In this document: in pieces, positions 1 through 4,664 of the stretch | How the letters are laid out: the number at the start of each line of letters is the position of its first letter | Numbering within the stretch: the first letter of the stretch is position 1 | Assembly: GCA_934597465.1 (NCBI GenBank) | Contig: CAKTSC010000080.1 | Coordinates: 1 to 6,443 of the forward strand | Length of the DNA stretch: 6,443 bases | Source of the DNA: an uncultured Dysosmobacter sp. | GTDB lineage: Bacteria; Bacillota; Clostridia; Oscillospirales; Oscillospiraceae | Reading direction: 5' to 3' | Notes under the pieces: model-generated | Database searches by the model: none | What the model saw: only the letters and a program-made list of their open reading frames with translations | Told to the model about the DNA's origin: nothing | Program-made: the position numbers and the translations under genes

Positions 1-2
1 TC

Positions 3-1946
3 TTCAACGCCCTGACCGGCTCCAACCAGCACGTGGGCAACTTCCCCGGCGTCACGGTGGACCGGAAGTCCGGCGAGATCCGGGGGGTGAAGAACGCCTC
101 GGTGGTGGACCTTCCCGGCATCTACTCCCTGCGGCCCTACACCCAGGAGGAGATCGTCTCCCGGGATTTCATCCTCAATGAGAAGCCCGACGGCATCATC
201 AACATCGTGGACGCCACCAACATCGAGCGGAACCTCTACCTGACCCTCCAGCTCCTGGAGCTGCGGACGCCCATGGTCCTGGCCCTGAACATGATGGACG
301 AGGTCAACGCCAACGGCGGCTCCATCGACGTGCGGAAGATGAGCAAGGCCCTCGGCATTCCGGTGGTGCCCATCTCCGCCGCGAGGGACGAGGGCGTCAG
401 CGAGCTCATCGACCAGGCGGTACAGACCGTCCGGGCCGGGACGCTGCCCCAGGTGACGGACTTCTGCGGGGCGGATTCCCCGGTGCACCGCTGCCTCCAC
501 GCCGTGGTCCACCTCATCGCGGACCACGCCGATCGGCTCCACATCCCTGCCCGCTTCTGCGCGGCGAAGCTCATCGAGGGGGACGAGGCCCTGGCGGAGC
601 GCCTGGGCCTGGACCAGAACGAGAAGGAGCTGCTGGAGCACTGCATCGTGCAGATGGAGACGGAGGGCGGCCTGGACCGGAACGCGGCCCTGGCCGACAT
701 GCGCTACCAGTTCATCGAGGGCGTGGTCCGGGATTCCGTGGTGAAGTGCCATGAGAGCCGGGAGCACCAGCGCTCCCTGGCGGCGGACCGCATCCTTACG
801 GGGCGGCATACCGCCCTGCCGGTGTTCTTCGGCGTGATGCTGCTGGTCTTCTACCTGACCTTCGATGTCATCGGGGCGGCCTTCTCCACGCTGCTGGACC
901 TGGGCATCGGCGCCGTGACGGACCTCACTGACCGGGCCCTCACGGCCTACGGCATCAACCCCGTGGCCCACAGCCTGGTGATCGACGGCATCTTCGCCGG
1001 GGTGGGCGGGGTGCTGAGCTTCCTGCCCATCATCGTGACGCTGTTCTTCTTCCTCTCCATCCTGGAAGACACCGGCTACATGGCGCGCGTGGCCTTCGTG
1101 ATGGATAAGCTCCTGCGGAAGATCGGCCTTTCCGGCCGGAGCATCGTGCCCATGCTCATCGGCTTCGGCTGCTCCGTCCCCGCCATCATGGCGACCCGCA
1201 CCGTGTCCTCCGACCGCGACCGGAAGATGACGATCCTGCTGACGCCCTACATGAGCTGCTCGGCCAAGATCGCCATCTACGCCTTCTTCACGGACGCCCT
1301 GTTCCCAAAGTACAAGGCTCTCGTGATGATGGGGCTCTACTTACTGGGGATCCTGGTGGGGATCCTGGCGGCCCTCGTCATGAAGGGCACCGCCTTCCGG
1401 GGCAAGCCCGTGCCCTTCGTGATGGAGCTGCCCAACTACCGGCTGCCGTCCCTGAAGAACGTGGGGCTGCTGCTGTGGGAGAAGGCCCGGGACTTCCTGC
1501 AGCGGGCCTTCACGGTGATCTTCCTGGCCACCATCGTCATCTGGTTTTTCCAGACCTTTGACACCCGGCTCAACGTGGTGACGGACAACAGCGAGAGCCT
1601 GCTGGCCCTGGTGGGGCGGCTGCTGGCCCCCCTCTTCGCGCCCCTGGGCTTCGGGGACTGGCGCTGCGTGACGGCGCTGATCTCCGGCTTCATCGCAAAG
1701 GAAAGCGTGGTCAGCACGCTGCAGGTGCTGCTGGGCGGGGCGGCCCTCACGTCGCTTTTCACGGTGCGGAGCGCCGTGAGCTTCCTGGTCTTCACCCTGC
1801 TCTACACCCCCTGCGTGGCGGCCATCGCCACCATCCGGCGGGAGCTGGGCTCCCGCTGGGCCACCCTGGGAGTGGTGGTCATGCAGTGCGGCGTCGCCTG
1901 GATCGTGAGCTTCCTGGCCTACGGCATCGCGGGGGCGCTGCTGTGA
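3..1946 (+). CDS. feoB: Ferrous iron transport protein B (FeoB), 5'-truncated by the window edge
   Basis: FeoB is an inner-membrane Fe(II) permease with an N-terminal G-protein domain. The frame is open from base 3 (FNALTGSNQHVGNFPGVTV) and gives 647 residues before the TGA at 1944-1946. The usual start and the G1 P-loop (GxxxxGKT) lie just upstream, so about 20 residues are missing. Visible G-protein motifs are the G2 threonine in GVTVD, G3 DLPG (108-119), G4 NMMD (288-299) and a G5-like PISAARDEG. The helical insertion domain follows, then the membrane part from about base 810. The membrane part has both Gate regions and conserved family signatures: EDTGYMARVAFVMDK, GFGCSVPAIMATRT, PYMSCSAKIAIYAFF, GFIAKESVVSTLQVLLG and LLYTPCVAAIATIRRELG. 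No frameshift is seen. FeoA, the usual partner, is not in the window and may lie upstream. The GTG at base 33 is internal to the conserved G domain and is not the true start. Confidence 0.97.
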   Translation, partial: FNALTGSNQHVGNFPGVTVDRKSGEIRGVKNASVVDLPGIYSLRPYTQEEIVSRDFILNEKPDGIINIVDATNIERNLYLTLQLLELRTPMVLALNMMDEVNANGGSIDVRKMSKALGIPVVPISAARDEGVSELIDQAVQTVRAGTLPQVTDFCGADSPVHRCLHAVVHLIADHADRLHIPARFCAAKLIEGDEALAERLGLDQNEKELLEHCIVQMETEGGLDRNAALADMRYQFIEGVVRDSVVKCHESREHQRSLAADRILTGRHTALPVFFGVMLLVFYLTFDVIGAAFSTLLDLGIGAVTDLTDRALTAYGINPVAHSLVIDGIFAGVGGVLSFLPIIVTLFFFLSILEDTGYMARVAFVMDKLLRKIGLSGRSIVPMLIGFGCSVPAIMATRTVSSDRDRKMTILLTPYMSCSAKIAIYAFFTDALFPKYKALVMMGLYLLGILVGILAALVMKGTAFRGKPVPFVMELPNYRLPSLKNVGLLLWEKARDFLQRAFTVIFLATIVIWFFQTFDTRLNVVTDNSESLLALVGRLLAPLFAPLGFGDWRCVTALISGFIAKESVVSTLQVLLGGAALTSLFTVRSAVSFLVFTLLYTPCVAAIATIRRELGSRWATLGVVVMQCGVAWIVSFLAYGIAGALL

Positions 1947-2080
1947 GCGGGGCGGACTGGGCGCTGCTGGGGCTCATCCTTCTCGCGGTGATCCTGGCCA
2001 TCTGGGCCATCCGGCGAGGCGGAGGCGGCGGCTGCAGCGGGGACTGCAGCCGCTGCCGGAGGGACTGCGGGAAACGCTGA
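1943..2080 (+). CDS. FeoB-associated Cys-rich membrane protein
   Basis: This is a 45-residue protein with one predicted membrane helix (about residues 6-23, LLGLILLAVILAIWAI within it). A basic RR pair, a run of five glycines and a cysteine cluster follow (Cys31, Cys35, Cys38, Cys42; CSGDCSRCRRDC). This layout matches the small FeoB-associated family (FeoB_associated, Pfam PF12669) found next to feoB in Firmicutes. Its role is not well established; a structural or metal-handling role beside FeoB is inference. I chose the GTG at 1943 because it overlaps the feoB stop (GTGA), which implies translational coupling, and because it yields the family's typical short N-terminus. An in-frame ATG at 1886 would add 19 residues encoded inside feoB in another frame, which is much less likely. 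The gene is followed by the hairpin at 2107-2142. Confidence 0.88.
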   Translation: MSGADWALLGLILLAVILAIWAIRRGGGGGCSGDCSRCRRDCGKR

Positions 2081-2106
2081 GGCAGCCGGAAAACGGGAAA
2101 GGATCG

Positions 2107-2142
2107 GGAAGCGCCCCGGAGCTCTCGCTCCGGGGCGCTTCC
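2107..2142. terminator. Bidirectional hairpin terminator between convergent genes
   Basis: A perfect 16-bp GC-rich stem (2107-2122 with 2127-2142) closes a TCTC loop. It lies between the end of the feoB operon on + (2080) and the end of the CHAP gene on - (2158). The tract after the stem is only weakly T-rich on + (TTCGGCTCT) and moderately pyrimidine/T-rich on - (CGATCCTTTCCCGTTTTCC). It is probably shared by both units. The stem is clear; the efficiency in each direction is inference. Confidence 0.8.
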
Positions 2143-2157
2143 TTCGGCTCTGGGGGG

Positions 2158-2868
2158 TCAGTCCGGGACGGCGGGGGGCAGGCCGGCTTTCATCAGGGCG
2201 CGGTCGAAGCCGCCGCCCCGGTAGACCAGGGTCAGGGTGCGGAGCTGCTCGCGGCTCAGGTCGATGCGGCTGCCCTGGGGGCCGGAGGCGCCGTCCCCCA
2301 GGAGGATGGCGGCGCGGAGCAGGGCGTCCACGGCGGGGCGGTAGGTCTCCGGCACGTCGGCAAGGTAGGCATAGGTCATGGGGCGGGTCTCCTCCTCCTG
2401 ATAGCGGGGGCGGAAGGCCCCCATGGCAAGGCGGGGCGAACGGACACGGCGCTGCACCTGGCCGCCGTCGGCGTCGCTGGCCGTTCCGGTGTTGCCCTCG
2501 ATGGTGACCAGCTTCCCGTCCGGGCGGAGGGTCTCCAGGATCCCGGCGTGCTGGGGCCCGCCGCTGCCGCTGAAGCGGTAGAAGACGATGTCCCCGGGCC
2601 GGAAGGCGGTCTCCGCGAACTGGCCCTGGCGGCGGGCCCAGCTGCGCAGGGCCCCGCAGCTGGCGGTCTTGCCCCCGGCGTAGAAGAGCTCCGGGACGCC
2701 GGCCTCCCGGAAGAGCCACCAGAGGAAGGCCACGCACCAGGGGTAGGCGTCCCCGGAGACCGGGCGGCCGTAGTAGGCGGTGTTGTATTTCACCCGGTTG
2801 CTGCCGGGCGGGGCTTCCGCCGTCCCCAGTTCCCGGCGGGCCAGGGTCAGGATGCGCTGGGCGGTCAT
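2158..2868 (-). CDS. CHAP-domain peptidoglycan hydrolase, endolysin-like
   Basis: This is a 236-residue protein. Residues ~1-155 form a CHAP (NlpC/P60-like cysteine peptidase/amidase) domain: the catalytic Cys45 sits in YPWCVAF, His107 in QHAGI, and Glu124-Asn125 in IEGNTG. The supporting PGDIVFYRF strand and the KTASCGALRSWA helix are also typical. Such enzymes cut the peptide or amide bonds of peptidoglycan. Residues ~166-225 hold a second module (ADVPETYRPAVDALLRA, then LSREQLRTLTLVYRGGGFD). It resembles C-terminal modules I recall from lysins of Firmicutes phages, where a cell-wall-binding role is likely; this assignment is from memory. There is no signal peptide or membrane segment, so export would need a holin, lysis or another route. 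The ATG at 2866-2868 is preceded on the minus strand by AAAGGAGG with 8-nt spacing. No holin or phage structural gene is adjacent. It could be a prophage remnant, a domesticated lysin or a housekeeping hydrolase. Confidence 0.88.
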   Translation of the reverse strand: MTAQRILTLARRELGTAEAPPGSNRVKYNTAYYGRPVSGDAYPWCVAFLWWLFREAGVPELFYAGGKTASCGALRSWARRQGQFAETAFRPGDIVFYRFSGSGGPQHAGILETLRPDGKLVTIEGNTGTASDADGGQVQRRVRSPRLAMGAFRPRYQEEETRPMTYAYLADVPETYRPAVDALLRAAILLGDGASGPQGSRIDLSREQLRTLTLVYRGGGFDRALMKAGLPPAVPD

Positions 2869-2876
2869 GGGATCGG

Positions 2877-2884
2877 CCTCCTTT
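2877..2884 (-). promoter_or_regulatory. Ribosome binding site of the CHAP gene
   Basis: On the minus strand AAAGGAGG lies 8 nt before the ATG at 2868, a near-consensus Shine-Dalgarno. It supports this start over readings in other minus-strand frames. I could not pick a convincing minus-strand promoter in the region up to 3005. Confidence 0.75.
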
Positions 2885-2932
2885 CCTTCCAGGGTATGCG
2901 GAGGGCGGGGCGTGGGTGCCGGGTCCGGGGGC

Positions 2933-2962
2933 TTGCGAGGGAAGCGGGGGCTGTGGTATGAT
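2933..2962 (+). promoter_or_regulatory. Predicted vegetative promoter of pepT
   Basis: TTGCGA (2933-2938) and TATGAT (2957-2962) are separated by 18 bp. A TG dinucleotide at 2954-2955 gives an extended -10 (TGGTATGAT). Transcription would start near 2969, leaving a leader of about 37 nt before the pepT ATG. It sits in the divergent gap between the CHAP gene and pepT. The match is good for a sigma-A promoter, but it is a prediction. Confidence 0.6.
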
Positions 2963-2994
2963 GGGGAAAATGACGGCCGCCGGAGGGCGGGATC

Positions 2995-2999
2995 GGAGG
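2995..2999 (+). promoter_or_regulatory. Ribosome binding site deciding the pepT start
   Basis: GGAGG lies 6 nt before the ATG at 3006. This places the start at MDVKERFLKYVGFHT, typical of PepT N-termini, and not at the upstream in-frame ATGs near 2916, 2958 and 2961 or at 2970. Confidence 0.75.
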
Positions 3000-3005
3000 T
3001 TATTT

Positions 3006-4208
3006 ATGGACGTGAAGGAACGCTTTTTGAAGTATGTGGGGTTCCACACCACCTCAGACGAGGAGTCGGAGACGGTGCCCTCCACGGCGCGGCAGCGGGT
3101 TTTGGGCGAGGCGCTCGCCGGGGAGCTGGCGGCCCTGGGGCTCCGGGACGTGGAGCTGGACGGGTACGGCTATGTCTACGGCGTGCTGCCGGCGTCCCCG
3201 GGCTGCGAGGCGCTGCCGGGGCTGGGCTTTATCGCCCACATGGACACGGCCCCCGGCGTCAGCGGGGAGAACGTGAAGCCCCGGTGCCTGCGCTACGAGG
3301 GCGGGGACATCGAGCTGGGGCACGGGGAGTTTCTGCGGGAGAAGGACTTCCCCAACCTTGCGAAATACGTTGGCCAGGAGCTCATCGTCACCGACGGGAC
3401 GACCCTTCTGGGGGCGGACGACAAGGCGGGCGTGGCCGAGATCGTCAGCGCCTGCGCGTACCTGCTGGCCCATCCCGAGGTGAAGCACCGCCGCCTTGCC
3501 GTCTGCTTCACGCCGGACGAGGAGATCGGCCGGGGGCCGGATCACTTCGATTTCGGGAAGTTCCCGGCGAAGCAGGCCTACACCGTGGACGGCGGCGAGA
3601 TCGGGGAGCTGGAGTATGAGAACTTCAACGCCGCGGCGGCCAAAGTCCGGATCCACGGCGTGAACATCCACCCCGGCGAGGCCAAGAACAAGATGAAGAA
3701 CGCCGCCCTGCTGGCGGCGGAGTTCGTGAACCTCCTCCCTGCCGCCGAGGCCCCCGCCCACACGGAGGGCTATGAGGGCTTCTACCATGTGACCGACATC
3801 CGGGGCGATGAGAGCGCCGCCCAGGTGGGGCTCATTATCCGGGATCACGACCGGGAGAAATTCGAGGGGCGCAAGCGCTTTTTGCGGGAGCTGACGGACT
3901 ACCTGAATCTGCGGCACGGGGAGGGCAGCTTCACCCTGGAGCTGAAGGACAGCTACTACAACATGAAGGAGATGATCCTGCCCCACATGGAGCTCATCCG
4001 CCGGGCGGAGGAGGCCATGCGCGCCGCCGGGGTGGAGCCCCGGATCGTGCCCATCCGGGGCGGCACCGACGGGGCCCGGCTGTCCTATCAGGGTCTCCCC
4101 TGCCCCAACCTCTGCACCGGCGGGGCCAACTTCCACGGCATCCACGAGTTCGTGTCCGTGGACGCCATGGAGCGGATGGTGCAGGTGCTGGCGGAGCTGA
4201 GCCGCTGA
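3006..4208 (+). CDS. pepT: Peptidase T (tripeptide aminopeptidase, M20B family)
   Basis: This is a complete 400-residue protein, close to the ~405-410 residues usual for PepT, a cytoplasmic di-zinc exopeptidase that removes the N-terminal residue of tripeptides. The metal and catalytic motifs of M20B peptidases are all visible: His78 and Asp80 in AHMDTAP, Asp138/Asp139 in GADDKAG, Glu172/Glu173 in PDEEIGRG, Asp195 in TVDGGEIGE, and His377 and His380 in the C-terminal ANFHGIHEF. The positions line up closely with those known for enterobacterial PepT (His78, Asp140, Glu173/174, Asp196, His379). The lid-domain segment VRIHGVNIHPGEAKNKMKNA (~213-232) is also characteristic, as is PIRGGTDGARLSYQGLPCPNLCTGG. 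The gene appears monocistronic, with its own promoter upstream and terminator-like hairpins directly after it. No damage is seen. Confidence 0.97.
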   Translation: MDVKERFLKYVGFHTTSDEESETVPSTARQRVLGEALAGELAALGLRDVELDGYGYVYGVLPASPGCEALPGLGFIAHMDTAPGVSGENVKPRCLRYEGGDIELGHGEFLREKDFPNLAKYVGQELIVTDGTTLLGADDKAGVAEIVSACAYLLAHPEVKHRRLAVCFTPDEEIGRGPDHFDFGKFPAKQAYTVDGGEIGELEYENFNAAAAKVRIHGVNIHPGEAKNKMKNAALLAAEFVNLLPAAEAPAHTEGYEGFYHVTDIRGDESAAQVGLIIRDHDREKFEGRKRFLRELTDYLNLRHGEGSFTLELKDSYYNMKEMILPHMELIRRAEEAMRAAGVEPRIVPIRGGTDGARLSYQGLPCPNLCTGGANFHGIHEFVSVDAMERMVQVLAELSR

Positions 4209-4213
4209 GGCGG

Positions 4214-4234
4214 CCTTTCCCCGGGAAAGGTTTT
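4214..4234 (+). terminator. Small hairpin with TTTT just after pepT
   Basis: CCTTTCC (4214-4220) and GGAAAGG (4224-4230) form a 7-bp stem with a CCG loop, followed by TTTT, starting 6 nt after the pepT stop codon. It is weak on its own but correctly placed, and may act with the stronger hairpin at 4260-4296. Confidence 0.5.
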
Positions 4235-4259
4235 AAAAAATTGTAAATTCCGCCGGGAG

Positions 4260-4305
4260 AGCCCTCTCTGTCCGCCGTGCGCGGACGGGGAGGGCTTTAC
4301 TTTTT
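4260..4305 (+). terminator. Rho-independent terminator of pepT
   Basis: A 16-bp stem pairs 4260-4275 (AGCCCTCTCTGTCCGC) with 4281-4296 (GCGGACGGGGAGGGCT). It contains two G-T wobbles and a 5-nt loop, and TTACTTTTT follows it. This is the strongest terminator in the gap. It should separate pepT from the element and htpG downstream. Confidence 0.85.
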
Positions 4306-4323
4306 GGGGGGAACGCGCTAGAA

Positions 4324-4354
4324 TACCCTCGGTTGATATGGGCAGGCGCGGTTT
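4324..4354 (+). repeat. Left terminal inverted repeat
   Basis: This is the left 31-bp end, matching the reverse complement of 4567-4597 at 27 of 31 positions. Two of the four mismatches (4337 with 4584, 4346 with 4575) would be G-U pairs in RNA, so a transcript could pair almost fully. Confidence 0.8.
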
Positions 4355-4455
4355 TTCGGGACGGAAGCAAGATCCCGTTCCGTTTTCCGCTCCGCCGGGC
4401 GTCAGCCCGGCGGCCCCATCGCCCCTGCCAGCCGCCGTTTCCGCTCCCGAAAAAC
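4351..4455. repeat. Internal nested hairpin, left arm
   Basis: GTTTTTCGGGA (4351-4361) is a perfect 11-bp inverted copy of TCCCGAAAAAC (4445-4455). Inside it sits a perfect 9-bp hairpin (4392-4400 with 4405-4413) with a GTCA loop. Together they can form one long arm of the element. Confidence 0.75.
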
Positions 4456-4464
4456 TCCGAAGGA

Positions 4465-4570
4465 CTTTCCGGCGAGCAATGATGGGGGCTGACGAGGAAG
4501 AGGACGACGGCGGGCTGACGCCCGCCTAGGACGAGGACGACGCTCAGCGCCCATCAGGGCCGCTGGAAAG
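4465..4570. repeat. Internal nested hairpin, right arm
   Basis: CTTTCCGGCG (4465-4474) pairs with CGCTGGAAAG (4561-4570) at 9 of 10 positions. TGATGGGGGCTGA (4480-4492) pairs with TCAGCGCCCATCA (4544-4556) at 12 of 13. At the apex is a 7-bp hairpin (4509-4515 with 4520-4526) with a TGAC loop. Its core CGGGCTGACGCCCG is the exact reverse complement of the apex of the left arm (4396-4409). A direct repeat GAGGACGACG occurs at 4500-4509 and 4533-4542. Confidence 0.75.
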
Positions 4571-4597
4571 CGCGTCTGCCCTTGTCAACCGAGGGTA
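4567..4597 (-). repeat. Right terminal inverted repeat
   Basis: This is the inverted partner of 4324-4354. It contains the TTGTCA hexamer (4582-4587) that serves as the predicted -35 of htpG. At the left end the equivalent outward-facing bases read ATATCA, so only this end offers a -35-like hexamer. Confidence 0.8.
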
Positions 4598-4609
4598 CTG
4601 GATTAAAAT
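4582..4609 (+). promoter_or_regulatory. Predicted sigma-A promoter of htpG
   Basis: TTGTCA (4582-4587) and TAAAAT (4604-4609) each match the consensus at 5 of 6 bases and are spaced by 16 bp. Transcription would begin near 4616, about 49 nt before the htpG ATG. The -35 lies inside the right terminal repeat of the MITE-like element, while the -10 lies outside it in the flanking DNA. No CIRCE operator (TTAGCACTC-N9-GAGTGCTAA) is visible between 4209 and 4664. Confidence 0.6.
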
Positions 4610-4649
4610 GAGGGAGCGGAGAGCGGGTTTTCTCTCCGGCTCCACTTGC

Positions 4650-4656
4650 AAGGAGG
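4650..4656 (+). promoter_or_regulatory. Ribosome binding site of htpG
   Basis: AAGGAGG lies 8 nt before the ATG at 4665. It is a near-perfect Shine-Dalgarno that fixes the htpG start. Confidence 0.85.
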
Positions 4657-4664
4657 CATTTTTT

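Larger units (their letters stand above)
4324..4597. mobile_element. MITE-like element with terminal inverted repeats and TA ends
   Basis: The two ends are inverted copies. TACCCTCGGTTGA at 4324-4336 is perfectly repeated in reverse complement at 4585-4597. The match extends to 31 bp (4324-4354 against 4567-4597) with four mismatches. Both ends carry TA, as expected if the insertion duplicated a TA target (Tc1/mariner or IS630-type); the element proper would then be 4326-4595. It encodes no transposase, so it would be a non-autonomous element moved in trans. The interior consists of further inverted repeats (listed separately). The inverted-repeat structure is seen directly. Mobility, and the link to an IS630-like transposase, are inferred. 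The alternative is a non-mobile structured intergenic repeat. Confidence 0.75.
4209..4664. other. Gene-free interval between pepT and htpG
   Basis: This 456-bp interval holds no credible gene. In order it contains a small hairpin with TTTT, a strong terminator, a MITE-like inverted-repeat element, the htpG promoter and the htpG ribosome binding site. A 63-codon open frame (4338-4529, +) runs through the inverted repeats, has no ribosome binding site and looks like chance. No tRNA, riboswitch or CIRCE heat-shock operator was recognised. Confidence 0.7.

Noticed and set aside
2916..3005. A longer PepT start, 30 codons upstream
   Set aside because: GGAGG sits 6 nt before the ATG at 3006, the N-terminus there matches PepT, and the predicted promoter overlaps the upstream extension.
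1919..3085. A 388-codon minus-strand frame overlapping the CHAP gene
   Set aside because: The product is Pro/Arg/Gly-rich with no recognisable domain, and it overlaps the CHAP frame, which has a good ribosome binding site and catalytic residues.
2780..3619. A 279-codon plus-strand frame crossing the CHAP/pepT gap
   Set aside because: It is Arg/Gly/Ala-rich, overlaps two real genes in other frames and shows no domain.
3054..4145. A 363-codon minus-strand frame opposite pepT
   Set aside because: It is antisense to a complete, motif-rich PepT and has a biased composition typical of antisense frames in high-GC DNA.
4392..4526. A short repeat array or CRISPR suggested by the recurring GGGCTGACGCCC-like units
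   Set aside because: There are only two units, in opposite orientation, and they are hairpin apices of the inverted-repeat element; there is no repeat-spacer periodicity.
4338..4529. A 63-codon frame inside the MITE-like element
   Set aside because: It has no ribosome binding site, and its codons fall across inverted-repeat stems. It is better explained as chance.
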